Below are positions 26,069-35,299 of a stretch of DNA of 64,000 bases, piece by piece (the stretch's first letter is position 1; each line of letters begins with the position of its first letter). The translations under genes and the position numbers were made by a program. The notes beneath the pieces are model-generated. The model was not told where the DNA came from. It worked only from the letters and a program-made list of their open reading frames with translations, and searched no databases. The DNA comes from Salipiger pentaromativorans (GTDB taxonomy: Bacteria; Pseudomonadota; Alphaproteobacteria; Rhodobacterales; Rhodobacteraceae): positions 186,001 through 250,000 of the forward strand of contig NZ_JAMDHK010000002.1 in assembly GCF_024721115.1 (NCBI RefSeq), written 5' to 3'.

Positions 26069-26092
26069 TGGTGGGCAAATTGCCCACCCTAC
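26069..26092 (-). repeat. REP-like palindrome, inverted member of a pair
   Basis: The minus strand reads GTAGGGTGGGCAATTTGCCC and then ACCA. It faces the copy at 26145-26168; together with the GC-rich middle they make a REPIN-like inverted pair of about 100 bases between the convergent AlkC-like and RND genes. Confidence 0.75.
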
Positions 26093-26144
26093 GAGGAGGG
26101 GCGCCGCGCCTTCGCCCTGGTCCGCGCCGGGGCAGGGCGCCTCT

Positions 26145-26168
26145 GTAGGGTGGGCAATCTGCCCACCA
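26145..26168 (+). repeat. REP-like palindrome, second member of the pair
   Basis: GTAGGGTGGGCAATCTGCCC and then ACCA, in opposite orientation to the copy at 26069-26092. The intervening bases also contain matching inverted stretches (GGGCGCC). Confidence 0.75.
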
Positions 26169-26201
26169 TCTGCTCTCAAAAATCTCGCCGCACCGGGCGC
26201 C

Positions 26202-29200
26202 CTATTCCGCGGCCTTCAGCGGCGGGACCGCCTTGGGTGCGGCGGCGGCGGGCGGTAGGTCGTCCCAGAGGATCTCCGGCGCCTTCACCTTGCGCGCCGC
26301 CCGGGTCAGCGCCCAGTCCTGCGCGGCCCGGCTGCCGCGCCCGAGCGACAGCGCCGCCAGCGCGCGGGCGATCCACATCAGATAGGTGTTGAACCAGACC
26401 CGCAGCGCCAGCATTGCCGGCGTGAAGACCAGCGTCAGCACCGTCGCGATGGAGAGCCCGAAGACCACCGCCGTCGCCAGTGGCTTCCACCAGAGCGAGG
26501 TGGGCGAGTCGATGGCATAGCCGCCGCCGAAGAAATCCAGCGACAGACCGATCATCATCGGGAACAGCCCCGCGATGGTGGTGACCGTGGTCAGCAGCAC
26601 CGGGCGGATGCGGTCCTCGGCGGTGCGGATGATCGCCTCGATGCGGGGCATGTAGCGGGCGTAATCCTGGAACGTGTCGATCAGTACGATGTTGTTATTG
26701 ACCACGATCCCCGCCAGCGCCACCACGCCGGTGCCGGACATGATGATCGAGAAGGTCTGGTCCATCACGATCATGCCGAGGAACACCCCGGCGGTAGAAA
26801 GCACCACCGCAAGCAGCACCAGAACCGAGTTGTAGAAACTGTTGAACTGCGCCAGCAGGATGATGAACATCAGCGCCAGCGCGGCGGAAAACGCCTGCGC
26901 CAGAAACGCCTGGCTGTCCGCCTCCTCCTCCTGATCGCCGGTCCATTCCCAACTCACGCTCGCCGGCAGCGGATCGGTCTCCAGCCAGGCGGTCAGCGCC
27001 GCGATGCGTTCATTGGCGGTCACCGGCACCACATGCAGCGCCCCGTCCTCGGCCAGTTGCGCCAGCGCGGCGGCGCTCTGGCCCTCGGCGGCCGAGGTCA
27101 CCCGATAGGCGGTGCCGCGCAGGGACAGATCCCCGGTGCCCGGCGCGGTTTCCTCGCCATAGCCGAGGATCTCGCCCTCGGCACTGAAGGCGGACAGCCC
27201 GTCGCGCACCCCGGCCTTGATGTCGAAATGGCGCTTCTGGTCGACGCGGTCGATCTCGGCCAGTTTCGCCACCGGTTCGCGGGTGATGAAATTCGACAGC
27301 GGCACCAGCCCGTCCGAGGTGCGCACCTTGAGCGAATCCAGCGTCGAGAGCACGCGGTCCTCTTCGGGCAGACGCACGCGGATGTCGATCTCCTCGTCCG
27401 AACTATCGACCCGCATCGTGTCGAGCGTGAGCCCGCGCGTCACGAGCTGCACCATGGCGCCCACGGTGGCCACGTCGGCGCCATAGCGCCCGGCCTTCTC
27501 GACATCGACATTGATCTGCCAGTCGATGCCGGGCAGCGGGCGGGTGTCTTCGATCTGGCGCAGCCCGGGCATCGCGTCGAACTGCGCGCGGGCGGCCGCC
27601 GTCGCATCGAGCAGCGCCTGCCAATCGTCGGATTTCAGCCGCAGGTGCACGGGTTTGGCCGAGGCAGGGCCCATGGCGAGATCGAGGATCTCGATCTCGA
27701 TCCCGGGCAGGGCGCGCATCGCCTCGGTCAGCTCTTCCAGCACGATATTGCCGTCGAGCTCGGGCCGGTCGCGGCGGTTGTCCCAGGGCACGATCTCGAG
27801 CTGGATCTGCCCGATCGTGTCCTTGGGCGGCTGCGCTCCGCCGGTGTTGGAACTGAGCCCGCCGTCGCCGGCGAAGGCAAAGGCGGTCTCGATGCCGGGA
27901 TGGGCCAGCACGATGCGCTCGGCGCGTTTGACCAGCGCGTCCTTTTCCGCAAGCGACAGGTTGCCGCGCGCTCGGACATAGACGAGCGCCTGCTCGGGTT
28001 CGCTTTCGGTGAAGAACTGCGTGCCGTTGTTGTTCTCACCGTAATAGCCGAAGACCGAGATCACGAAGAACACCACCGCGCCGATGGTCACGAGCGGCAT
28101 CACCGGATTGGCGGTCACGAGCTGGATGAGCCGGCCGAAGAGCGAGCGGCGATAGCTGCCGCGGATGCGCTTGCGGCGATGCTCGATGCGGGCGGCGTCG
28201 AGCGTGATCGAGGCCATGACGGCGAAGACGAGGAACAGCGCCACGCCGGGCAGCCGGGCGCCATAGCCCGTGGCCGGGTTGTAGAAGAGGAAATTCGGGT
28301 TCAGCACCATCATCGCGCCGGCGAACATTCCCAGCAGGGCCACGGGCACCAGCGCCGCCCGCGCGGCCCAGCTGGGCCAGGCGCGGCGCAGCTTTTCCGA
28401 GGCGTTGTGCAGCAGGCGCGAGAAGCGGCCCGAGACGCCGCCCATCACCGGCAGGTAGATCAGCGCCACCACCAGCGAGGCCGAGAGCACGAAGATCAGC
28501 GTGACCGGCAGCATGCCCATGAACTGCCCCGCGACACCGGGCCAGAACAGCATCGGCAGGAAGGCGCAGAGGGTGGTGGCGGTCGAGGAGACCACCGGCC
28601 AGAACATGCGCTTGGCGGCCTCGACATAGGCGTGCATCGGGCCGGTGCCCTGGGCGATGCGCTTGTCGGCGTATTCCACCACCACGATGGCGCCGTCCAC
28701 CAGCATGCCCACGGCGAGGATCAGCCCGAACATCACGATGTTCGACACGGTGATCCCCATGCCCCAGAGCAGCAGGAAGCAGAGCAGGAAGGAGGTGGGG
28801 ATGGCAAAGCCCACCAGCAGCGCCGCGCGGGTGCCGAGCGTGGCCAGCACCACGATCATCACCAGCGCGATGGCGGTCAGTACCGACCCTTCGAGCTGCT
28901 TGACCATGGAATCGACGATCACGCTCTGGTCGTTGCTGGCGGCCACGGTGACGGTGGCCTGCAACTCGTGCGGCCAGGCCGCCTGCGCCTCGGCCACCAC
29001 GGCGCGCACCGCCGCCGTGGTGTCGATCAGGTTGAAGCCCTTGCGCTTGACCACCTGTAGCGCAACGGTGTTCTCGCCGTTGAACCGCGCGGTGCCCTGG
29101 CGGTCCTCGAAGGTGAGGTGGATGGTCGCCAGATCGCCAAGCGTCACCACCCGGTCGCCGTTCACCTTGACCGGCAGGTCATAGACGTCGCGCGGGTCGT

Positions 29201-29900
29201 CGAAGCTCGACGGGATCTTGACCGAGAAACTGCCATTGTCGGTCTCGACCTCGCCCGCAGCCACCAGCAGGTTGTTGTTCTGAACCACATTGATCAGTTC
29301 GCTGGCGGTGACGTTGTAGCTTTCCAGCCGCAGCGGGTCGATCGTGACCTCGAGCATCTCGTCGCGATTGCCGGCGATGCCCGCCTCGAGCACCGAATCG
29401 AGCGCCTCGACCTTGTCCTGAAGATCCTTCACCACCTGCGCCATGGTGCGTTCGGGCACCGGGCCGGTCAGCGAGACGATGAGGATGGGGAATTCCGAGA
29501 AGTTGATCTCGTTGATCGAATATTTCTCGGCGCCTTCGGGGAATTTGGATTCCGCCTTGTTCATGGCGTCGCGGACATCGGCCATGGTCTCGGTCTTGTC
29601 CCAGCCGAACTCGAATTCCAGCGCCACGCCGGCATAGCCTTCGGAGGCGACGCCGCTCAGGGTCTTGAGCCCGTCGAGATCGGCAAGCTCGGTCTCCATC
29701 GGTTTCACGAGCAGCTTTTCGCTGTCCTCGGCGGAGATGCCGGGGAAGGGGACGGAGATGAACAGCGCCGGGATCTCGATGTCGGGTTCGCCCTCTTTCG
29801 GCAGGGTGACATAGGCATAGGCGCCGGCCACCAGCGACAGGAAGACGAAGGCCAGCACCATGCGGGCGCGGCGGGCGGCCCAATCGACGATCCCGGTCAC
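26202..29900 (-). CDS. RND efflux permease (HAE-type)
   Basis: A 1232-residue inner-membrane proton-driven exporter of the resistance-nodulation-division superfamily. It has an N-terminal helix, two large periplasmic loops and the two bundles of membrane helices. The proton-relay helix 4 motif GLILAVGMLVDGAIVVVEYADKR contains the conserved Asp. The second half repeats the pattern (SGTGVVALAGIVVNNNIVLIDTF). It is longer than the usual 1,030-1,050 residues, through an extended middle and a cytoplasmic tail. It overlaps the upstream adaptor gene by four bases. An outer-membrane channel gene is not present. Substrates are unknown. Confidence 0.95.
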   Translation of the reverse strand: MTGIVDWAARRARMVLAFVFLSLVAGAYAYVTLPKEGEPDIEIPALFISVPFPGISAEDSEKLLVKPMETELADLDGLKTLSGVASEGYAGVALEFEFGWDKTETMADVRDAMNKAESKFPEGAEKYSINEINFSEFPILIVSLTGPVPERTMAQVVKDLQDKVEALDSVLEAGIAGNRDEMLEVTIDPLRLESYNVTASELINVVQNNNLLVAAGEVETDNGSFSVKIPSSFDDPRDVYDLPVKVNGDRVVTLGDLATIHLTFEDRQGTARFNGENTVALQVVKRKGFNLIDTTAAVRAVVAEAQAAWPHELQATVTVAASNDQSVIVDSMVKQLEGSVLTAIALVMIVVLATLGTRAALLVGFAIPTSFLLCFLLLWGMGITVSNIVMFGLILAVGMLVDGAIVVVEYADKRIAQGTGPMHAYVEAAKRMFWPVVSSTATTLCAFLPMLFWPGVAGQFMGMLPVTLIFVLSASLVVALIYLPVMGGVSGRFSRLLHNASEKLRRAWPSWAARAALVPVALLGMFAGAMMVLNPNFLFYNPATGYGARLPGVALFLVFAVMASITLDAARIEHRRKRIRGSYRRSLFGRLIQLVTANPVMPLVTIGAVVFFVISVFGYYGENNNGTQFFTESEPEQALVYVRARGNLSLAEKDALVKRAERIVLAHPGIETAFAFAGDGGLSSNTGGAQPPKDTIGQIQLEIVPWDNRRDRPELDGNIVLEELTEAMRALPGIEIEILDLAMGPASAKPVHLRLKSDDWQALLDATAAARAQFDAMPGLRQIEDTRPLPGIDWQINVDVEKAGRYGADVATVGAMVQLVTRGLTLDTMRVDSSDEEIDIRVRLPEEDRVLSTLDSLKVRTSDGLVPLSNFITREPVAKLAEIDRVDQKRHFDIKAGVRDGLSAFSAEGEILGYGEETAPGTGDLSLRGTAYRVTSAAEGQSAAALAQLAEDGALHVVPVTANERIAALTAWLETDPLPASVSWEWTGDQEEEADSQAFLAQAFSAALALMFIILLAQFNSFYNSVLVLLAVVLSTAGVFLGMIVMDQTFSIIMSGTGVVALAGIVVNNNIVLIDTFQDYARYMPRIEAIIRTAEDRIRPVLLTTVTTIAGLFPMMIGLSLDFFGGGYAIDSPTSLWWKPLATAVVFGLSIATVLTLVFTPAMLALRVWFNTYLMWIARALAALSLGRGSRAAQDWALTRAARKVKAPEILWDDLPPAAAAPKAVPPLKAAE

Positions 29901-31183
29901 TGGATGACCTCCTCGAAGCTGGGGGCCACCGGCACGCCGTCGGTGACGTATTCCTGACCCACGGTGATCACATCGACCGTGTCGGGCAGGCCGCGCACCC
30001 AGATGCCCTCGCGGCTGTCGCGCAGCACGGTCACCGGCATGAAACGCGCGCTGTCGTCGCCGGCGACCGTCCGCACCCCCAGCCGGCCGTCGTCGTCCAG
30101 CGTCAGCGCGGATTGCGGCAGCAGATGCGCCAGGGCGCCCTCGGCCTCGATGGCGATCTCGGCGGTCTGGCCGGCGCGGATCGCCAGATCGGGGTTGGGC
30201 AGGGTGATTTCGACGCGGAAGGTGCGGGTGGTCTCGTCCGCCCGGCGGGCGACGAAGCTGACGGTGCCGGTCACCAGCGTGGTGCCGGTGAGCCGCGCGC
30301 CGGCGCGCGCGCCGGGAACGACCCGCGCGACATCGGTTTCGGGCACATAGCCCACCAGCCGGATCGGGTCGAGCTGCAGCACGGTGGCGCAGCTTGCCCC
30401 CACGCTCATCAGCGCGCCGAGCTCGGCGGTGTCGCTTTCAAGAACCCCGGCAAAGGGGGCCTCGATGGTCAGATCGTCCACCGTGGTCTGGGCGCGGGCC
30501 ACCGCGGCCCGGGCGCTTTCGAGCGAGGCCTCGAGGCTGTCGCGCCCCGATTCCGCCGATTTCAGCCCGGCCTCGGCGCTGCTGACCCCGGCCTCGGCGG
30601 CGCGCTGCGCGGCGCGGGCGGCGGCGAGCGCGGTGCGCGAGTTGTAGCCGCCCTTGGCAAGTTCCTCGGCGGCGGTGAGGTTGATCTGCGCCTCCTCGAG
30701 CTGTGCCTGCGCCTGCACCAGCGATGCCTGCGCCTCGGGGATGCGTGCCTCGATCTGCGGGCGCTGCGCTTCGGCCTCGGCCAGCGCGGCCTTCGCCTCG
30801 GCCAGCGAGGCGCCGGAGGTGCCCGGGTCGAGCGTGCAGAGCGCCTGACCGGCGGCGACCGCGCTGCCCTTGGGCAGCGGCGCCGAGATCACCCGGCCGC
30901 TGGTCTCGGCCTTCACCTCGACTTCGCGCGAGGGCTGGGTTTCGCCGCGCAGCACCACGGCGTCGTCGATCTCCTGCGCGGTGGAGCGCATGGCGATCAC
31001 CGCGACCGCGGCGGCAGAACGGTCTTGCGGGGCCGCCTCTTCGACCGCGGGCGCGGCCTCCTCGGCGGCGGGCGCGGCGGGGGCGATGTCCTGGGCAAAG
31101 CCCAGCAGGCGGTCGCGCTCCATGATCACGCCATACAGCACCGCGATCACCAGAAGCGCCGTCAGGATCGAGATGATACGCAT
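29897..31183 (-). CDS. RND efflux periplasmic adaptor (membrane fusion protein)
   Basis: A 428-residue adaptor that links the RND permease to an outer-membrane channel. It has one N-terminal membrane anchor (MRIISILTALLVIAVLYGVI) and an Ala/Glu/Pro-rich spacer. The lipoyl half-motif VVLRGETQPSREVEVKAETSGRV follows, then a long alanine-rich alpha-helical hairpin (about residues 125-230), the second lipoyl half (IEAPFAGVLESDTAELGALMSVG) and beta-barrel domains. It is the first gene of the two-gene operon and is preceded by a palindromic operator at 31342-31361. Confidence 0.94.
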   Translation of the reverse strand: MRIISILTALLVIAVLYGVIMERDRLLGFAQDIAPAAPAAEEAAPAVEEAAPQDRSAAAVAVIAMRSTAQEIDDAVVLRGETQPSREVEVKAETSGRVISAPLPKGSAVAAGQALCTLDPGTSGASLAEAKAALAEAEAQRPQIEARIPEAQASLVQAQAQLEEAQINLTAAEELAKGGYNSRTALAAARAAQRAAEAGVSSAEAGLKSAESGRDSLEASLESARAAVARAQTTVDDLTIEAPFAGVLESDTAELGALMSVGASCATVLQLDPIRLVGYVPETDVARVVPGARAGARLTGTTLVTGTVSFVARRADETTRTFRVEITLPNPDLAIRAGQTAEIAIEAEGALAHLLPQSALTLDDDGRLGVRTVAGDDSARFMPVTVLRDSREGIWVRGLPDTVDVITVGQEYVTDGVPVAPSFEEVIQ

Positions 31184-31341
31184 GGTTCCGGTCTTTCCAC
31201 TCTGTCCGCACCGCGGCGGAGCCTATAACGACACGGGCACAAGGCAAGCCCGACGAACAGCCTGCGGCGCCATGACCGCACGGCACCCGCCCATGGTCCG
31301 GGCGGGCCTCGCGAGACGGTCTGCGGGGTCCGCACCGAATA

Positions 31342-31361
31342 CTGAACTACCTGGTTCAGTT
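31342..31361. promoter_or_regulatory. perfect palindrome, TetR-type operator candidate for the efflux operon
   Basis: ACTGAAC (31342-31348), six bases, GTTCAGT (31355-31361). It lies 159 bases before the adaptor start on the minus strand and 147 bases before the YfgM-like gene on the plus strand. Similar ACTGAACC/GGTTCAGT palindromes are common before RND pump operons controlled by TetR-family repressors. No regulator gene is adjacent. The surrounding 324-base gap (31184-31507) shows no other gene. Confidence 0.5.
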
Positions 31362-31507
31362 TAGGCGTGATCGCGCCGCCGATCAAGCCATTGCCCGGGA
31401 TTCGCGCGGCGGCCGGCGGGCCGCCGCCCGGAGCGACGGCGGTGATGCCTTGGCAGGCCCGGCGCGGGGCTGTAAGGAGGGGGCAAATCAAGACCAGTGA
31501 GGCCCCC

Positions 31508-32164
31508 TTGAGCGACACCGACAGTTTCATCGACGAAGTGACCGAAGAGGTGCGCCGCGACCGGCTGTTCGCGCTTATGAAGCGCTATGGGTGGCTGGCG
31601 GTGCTGCTGGTGCTGGTGCTGGTGGGCGGGGCCGCCTGGCGCGAATATGCCGCGGCGCGCGACCGCGCGGCGGCGGAGGCGCTGGGAGACGCGATCCTGT
31701 CGGCGCTCGATGCCGACGATCCCGCCGCGCGCAGCGCAGCGCTGGCTGCCGTGGACGCGCCCACGCCGGGCGCGCAGGCCGTGGTGGCGATGCTGGCGGC
31801 GACCGAAGCGGCGCGGGCGGGCGATGCGGACACCGCCGCCCAAAGCCTCGAGTCGGTGGCCGCGAACGGCGATCTGCCCGAAATCTATCGCGAAATCGCC
31901 TCCTTCAAGGCGCTGAGCCGCCCTGATACAGGGCTGTCCCCGGAAGACCGCCGCATCGGGCTCGAGGCGCTGGCGGTGCCGGGCAAGCCGCTGCGGCTGC
32001 TCGCCGAGGAACAGCTTGCGCTGATCGAGATCGAGGCGGGAGCCCGTGAGGCCGCCATCGACCGGCTGCGGCGCATCATCGAGGATTCCGAGGCGACCGC
32101 GGGCTTGCGCCAGCGCGCAACTCAGTTGATTGTAGCGTTGGGCGGCGCGCCCGAGGCCGGGTAA
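31508..32164 (+). CDS. YfgM-like membrane-anchored TPR protein
   Basis: A 218-residue protein. A short cytoplasmic segment (SDTDSFIDEVTEEVRRDRLFALMKRYG) is followed by one membrane helix (WLAVLLVLVLVGGAAW) and an alanine-rich TPR-like periplasmic domain, the layout of YfgM-type proteins that work near the Sec translocon. The start is taken as TTG 31508, because homologous proteins begin at this SxTDSFIDEVTEEV stretch; the ribosome-binding site AAGGAGGGGG is about 23 bases away, so the start is uncertain and an in-frame ATG exists at 31445. It is followed by bamB and der, a conserved order. Confidence 0.85.
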   Translation: MSDTDSFIDEVTEEVRRDRLFALMKRYGWLAVLLVLVLVGGAAWREYAAARDRAAAEALGDAILSALDADDPAARSAALAAVDAPTPGAQAVVAMLAATEAARAGDADTAAQSLESVAANGDLPEIYREIASFKALSRPDTGLSPEDRRIGLEALAVPGKPLRLLAEEQLALIEIEAGAREAAIDRLRRIIEDSEATAGLRQRATQLIVALGGAPEAG

Positions 32165-32203
32165 ACCGGCGCAAAAACGGCAGAAACGACGGGGGCAGGG
32201 GAT

Positions 32204-33529
32204 TTGCGTATCACCACGATCACGGCGGGGCTTCTTGGGCTGACGATGCTGTCGGCCTGCGAGGATCCCGAGGTCATTCTCCCCGGCGAGCGCTACGGCA
32301 CCCGCGAGGTGCTGCAAGGCGACGTGCCCGCCGAGGCGCCGCCGGAAAACAGCGCCCGCGCGCTGGCGCTTGCCGCCGCGCAGAGCAATGCCGATTGGGC
32401 GCAAAGCCCGGTGTCGCCCTTCGTGCGGGTCGGCAACGCGGCTTTGGGCCGGTCGCTGACCCCGGTGCTTTCGGTCAATATCGGCGAGGGCGACACCCGC
32501 CGCGAACGGCTGAACGTCGATCCGGTGGTGGCCGGAGGACGCATCTTCACGATGGATTCGCAGCACCGGGTCAGCGCGGTGAGCCCCGCCGGCGCCATCC
32601 TGTGGCAAAAGAGCATGGTGCCCGACCGCGACGCGGCGCAGCAGGCGCAGGGCGGCGGGCTCGCGGCGGCGGACGGGCGGCTTTACGTGGCCTCGGGCTT
32701 TGGCCGGCTGACGGCGCTCGACGCGGCCACCGGCGACGAGATCTGGACCCAGCGCCTCGGCGGCACCGCCACCGGCGCGCCGACCGCCTCGGGCGGGCTG
32801 GTCTATGTGACCTCCGGCGACAACCGGGGCTGGGCCATCGAGGCGGATAGCGGTCGCGTCCGCTGGCAGACCGAGGGGGTCGAGGACATTCACAACGTCG
32901 CGGGGGCGCCGGCGCCGGCGCTGAGCGATGACATCGTGATCTTCGGCTACGGCAGCGGCAGCCTGCAGGCGGCCTTCCGCCAGGGCGGGCTGCGGCGCTG
33001 GAGCGCCGACGTGGTCGGCGCGCGCAACGGCATCGCGCTGGCGGGGATCACCGATCTGACCGGTGCGCCGGTGATTGCCGGCAACCGGGTCTTTGCGGGC
33101 AACCATTCCGGCCGGGTCGTGGCCTTCAATCTCGACAGCGGTGAACGGCTCTGGACCGCGCTCATGGGCGCGCGCGGGCCGGTCTGGCCCGCGGGCGACT
33201 CGGTGTTCCTGGTCTCGGACGTGAACGAGCTGGTGCGGCTCGACGCCGCCACCGGCGGCCAGATCTGGGCGGTGCCGCTGCCGGGCTATGTCGAGGTGCG
33301 CCGGCCGCAGCGCAAACGCAGCACGGCCTATGCGCATCACGGCCCGGTCATGGCCGGCGGGCGGCTGGTGCTGGCCTCGTCGGACGGGCTGCTGCGCAGC
33401 TTCAACCCCGAGGACGGTGCGCTGCTCTCGGCGGTGGAGATCCCGAACGGCGCCACCACCGCGCCGGCGGTGGCCGGCGGCACGCTCTATGTGGTGACCA
33501 AGAAGGGTCAGCTCGTCGGCTATCGCTGA
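32204..33529 (+). CDS. bamB: outer-membrane assembly factor BamB-like PQQ-repeat lipoprotein
   Basis: A 441-residue lipoprotein with a TTG start. The lipoprotein signal is MRITTITAGLLGLTMLSAC, with Cys19 as the lipidated residue. The mature part is an eight-bladed beta-propeller of PQQ-like repeats (for example LTALDAATGDEIWTQRL, RGWAIEADSGRVRWQTEG and LVRLDAATGGQIWAVPL). BamB is an accessory subunit of the BAM complex that inserts outer-membrane beta-barrels. The setting between a YfgM-like gene and der is the standard arrangement (yfgM-bamB-der), which strengthens the call. Confidence 0.93.
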   Translation: MRITTITAGLLGLTMLSACEDPEVILPGERYGTREVLQGDVPAEAPPENSARALALAAAQSNADWAQSPVSPFVRVGNAALGRSLTPVLSVNIGEGDTRRERLNVDPVVAGGRIFTMDSQHRVSAVSPAGAILWQKSMVPDRDAAQQAQGGGLAAADGRLYVASGFGRLTALDAATGDEIWTQRLGGTATGAPTASGGLVYVTSGDNRGWAIEADSGRVRWQTEGVEDIHNVAGAPAPALSDDIVIFGYGSGSLQAAFRQGGLRRWSADVVGARNGIALAGITDLTGAPVIAGNRVFAGNHSGRVVAFNLDSGERLWTALMGARGPVWPAGDSVFLVSDVNELVRLDAATGGQIWAVPLPGYVEVRRPQRKRSTAYAHHGPVMAGGRLVLASSDGLLRSFNPEDGALLSAVEIPNGATTAPAVAGGTLYVVTKKGQLVGYR

Positions 33530-33647
33530 GGCGGTACATGGGACGGCCCGGGGAACGGCGTGCCGGACCCCCCGGCGCTGCGCGTGCCCTCTTTCGCCGA
33601 TGCGGCAAATGCGCTATCGGGGCGGCTTGTGATCAAGGACGCATGAG

Positions 33648-35114
33648 ATGAGCTTTTCCCTCGCCATTGTGGGCCGCCCGAATGTGGGCAAGTCCACGCT
33701 GTTCAACCGCCTGGTCGGCAAGCGCCTGGCGCTGGTCGATGACCAGCCCGGTGTGACCCGCGATCTGCGCGAGGGCGAGGGCAAGCTGGGCGACCTGCGC
33801 TTCACGGTGATCGACACGGCGGGGCTGGAGGAAGCCACCGACGAAAGTCTTCAAGGCCGCATGCGCAAGCTGACCGAACGCGCGGTCGATATGGCCGATG
33901 TCTGCCTCTTCATGATCGACGCGCGGGTCGGCGTGACCCCCACCGACGAGGTCTTTGCCGAGATCCTGCGCAAGCGCGCCAAACATGTGATCCTGGCGGC
34001 GAACAAGGCCGAAGGCGCCGCCGCCGATGCCGGTGTGCTCGAGGCTTATGCGCTGGGGCTGGGCGAGCCGCTGCGTCTGTCGGCCGAGCATGGCGAGGGG
34101 ATGCCGGATCTCTACGGCACGCTGCAGCCGCTGGCCGATGCCTTTGCCGAACGTGCCGCCGAGGAGGCGCCTGAGACGGATGTGAGCATCGCCGACGAGG
34201 ACTCGGACGAGGCCGAGGAGGGGATGCCCGAAATCACCGCGGCAAAACCCCTCCAGATCGCCGTGGTGGGGCGCCCCAACGCGGGCAAGTCCACGCTGAT
34301 CAACAAGATCCTTGGCGAGGACCGGCTGCTGACCGGCCCCGAGGCGGGCATCACCCGCGACGCCATCTCCGTGCGCCTCGACTGGGAGGGCGTGCCAATG
34401 CGGATCTTCGACACCGCGGGCATGCGCAAACGTGCCAAGGTGCAGGAAAAGCTGGAGAAACTCTCGGTCTCGGACGGGCTGCGCGCGGTGAAATTCGCCG
34501 AGGTCGTGGTGGTGTTGCTGGATGCGGCCATCCCCTTCGAGCAGCAGGATCTGCGCATCGCCGATCTGGCCGAGCGCGAGGGCCGCGCGGTGGTGGTCGC
34601 GGTCAACAAATGGGACGTGGAAGAGCACAAGCAGGAAAAGCTGCGCGATCTGAAAGAGGCGTTCGACCGGCTGCTGCCGCAGCTACGCGGCGCGCCGCTG
34701 GTGACGGTTTCGGCGCGCACCGGCAAGGGGCTCGACCGGTTGCAGGCGGCGATCATGAAGGCCTGGGAGGTGTGGAACCGCCGCGTCTCCACCGGCCAGC
34801 TCAACCGCTGGCTCGAAGGCATGATCTCCTCGCACCCGCCGCCCGCGCCGCAGGGCCGGCGGATCAAGCTGCGCTACATGACCCAGGCCAAGACCCGACC
34901 GCCGGGCTTCGTGGTGATGTGCTCGCATCCCGACAAGATCCCCGAAAGCTACACGCGCTATCTGGTCAACGGGCTGCGCGAGAGCTTCGACATGCCGGGC
35001 ACGCCGATCCGGCTCTATATGCGCGGGCAGGGGGACAAGAACCCCTATAAGGGCCGCCGCGAAAAGAACGCCGGGGCGCTGAAGAAGCACCTGGGCAAGC
35101 AGCGCAAAAGCTGA
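33648..35114 (+). CDS. der: ribosome biogenesis GTPase Der (EngA)
   Basis: A 488-residue protein with two tandem GTPase domains. The first G1 motif is GRPNVGKST at residues 8-16. The second is GRPNAGKST near residue 206. DTAG switch motifs follow in each, and NKWDVEEH marks G4 of domain two. A C-terminal KH-like domain (about residues 380-488: [21 protein letters not shown]) completes the family architecture. An acidic linker ([15 protein letters not shown]) separates the G domains. Der is needed for 50S subunit maturation. The tail is basic ([10 protein letters not shown]). Confidence 0.97.
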   Translation: MSFSLAIVGRPNVGKSTLFNRLVGKRLALVDDQPGVTRDLREGEGKLGDLRFTVIDTAGLEEATDESLQGRMRKLTERAVDMADVCLFMIDARVGVTPTDEVFAEILRKRAKHVILAANKAEGAAADAGVLEAYALGLGEPLRLSAEHGEGMPDLYGTLQPLADAFAERAAEEAPETDVSIADEDSDEAEEGMPEITAAKPLQIAVVGRPNAGKSTLINKILGEDRLLTGPEAGITRDAISVRLDWEGVPMRIFDTAGMRKRAKVQEKLEKLSVSDGLRAVKFAEVVVVLLDAAIPFEQQDLRIADLAEREGRAVVVAVNKWDVEEHKQEKLRDLKEAFDRLLPQLRGAPLVTVSARTGKGLDRLQAAIMKAWEVWNRRVSTGQLNRWLEGMISSHPPPAPQGRRIKLRYMTQAKTRPPGFVVMCSHPDKIPESYTRYLVNGLRESFDMPGTPIRLYMRGQGDKNPYKGRREKNAGALKKHLGKQRKS

Positions 35115-35195
35115 TCTCGGCACGCCCCGTCGGGTTGCCGCGCCTTGTCGCACCGCCGGGGTGGGGCTCTGCCCCGGCTCCTGCGGAGCCTCCCC

Positions 35196-35260
35196 GGGAT
35201 ATTTGACGCCAATGGAAGACCGGAACGCCGCGCCCCGTCTTCTTCTCTTTTGAAATACGC
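35196..35260. terminator. inverted pair of TATTTG elements at a convergent gene end
   Basis: The plus-strand copy GGGATATTTGACGCCAATGG (starting 35196) and a minus-strand copy GCGTATTTCAAAAGAGAAGA (35237-35260 read in reverse) face each other between der (plus) and the zinc peptidase gene (minus). The same element pairs at 19596-19656, again at a convergent junction, so a two-way terminator or 3'-end element is likely. Pairing between the two arms is weaker than at 19596. Confidence 0.5.
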
Positions 35261-35299
35261 CCGCCGGAGGCGTCCGGCATTGCCGCCGCGAGCAGGCGG

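Noticed and set aside
31342-31361. The efflux palindrome as an alphaproteobacterial LexA box
   Set aside because: LexA in this group uses GAAC/GTTC half-sites as direct repeats spaced by seven bases (GTTC-N7-GTTC). Here the half-sites are inverted with six bases between them.
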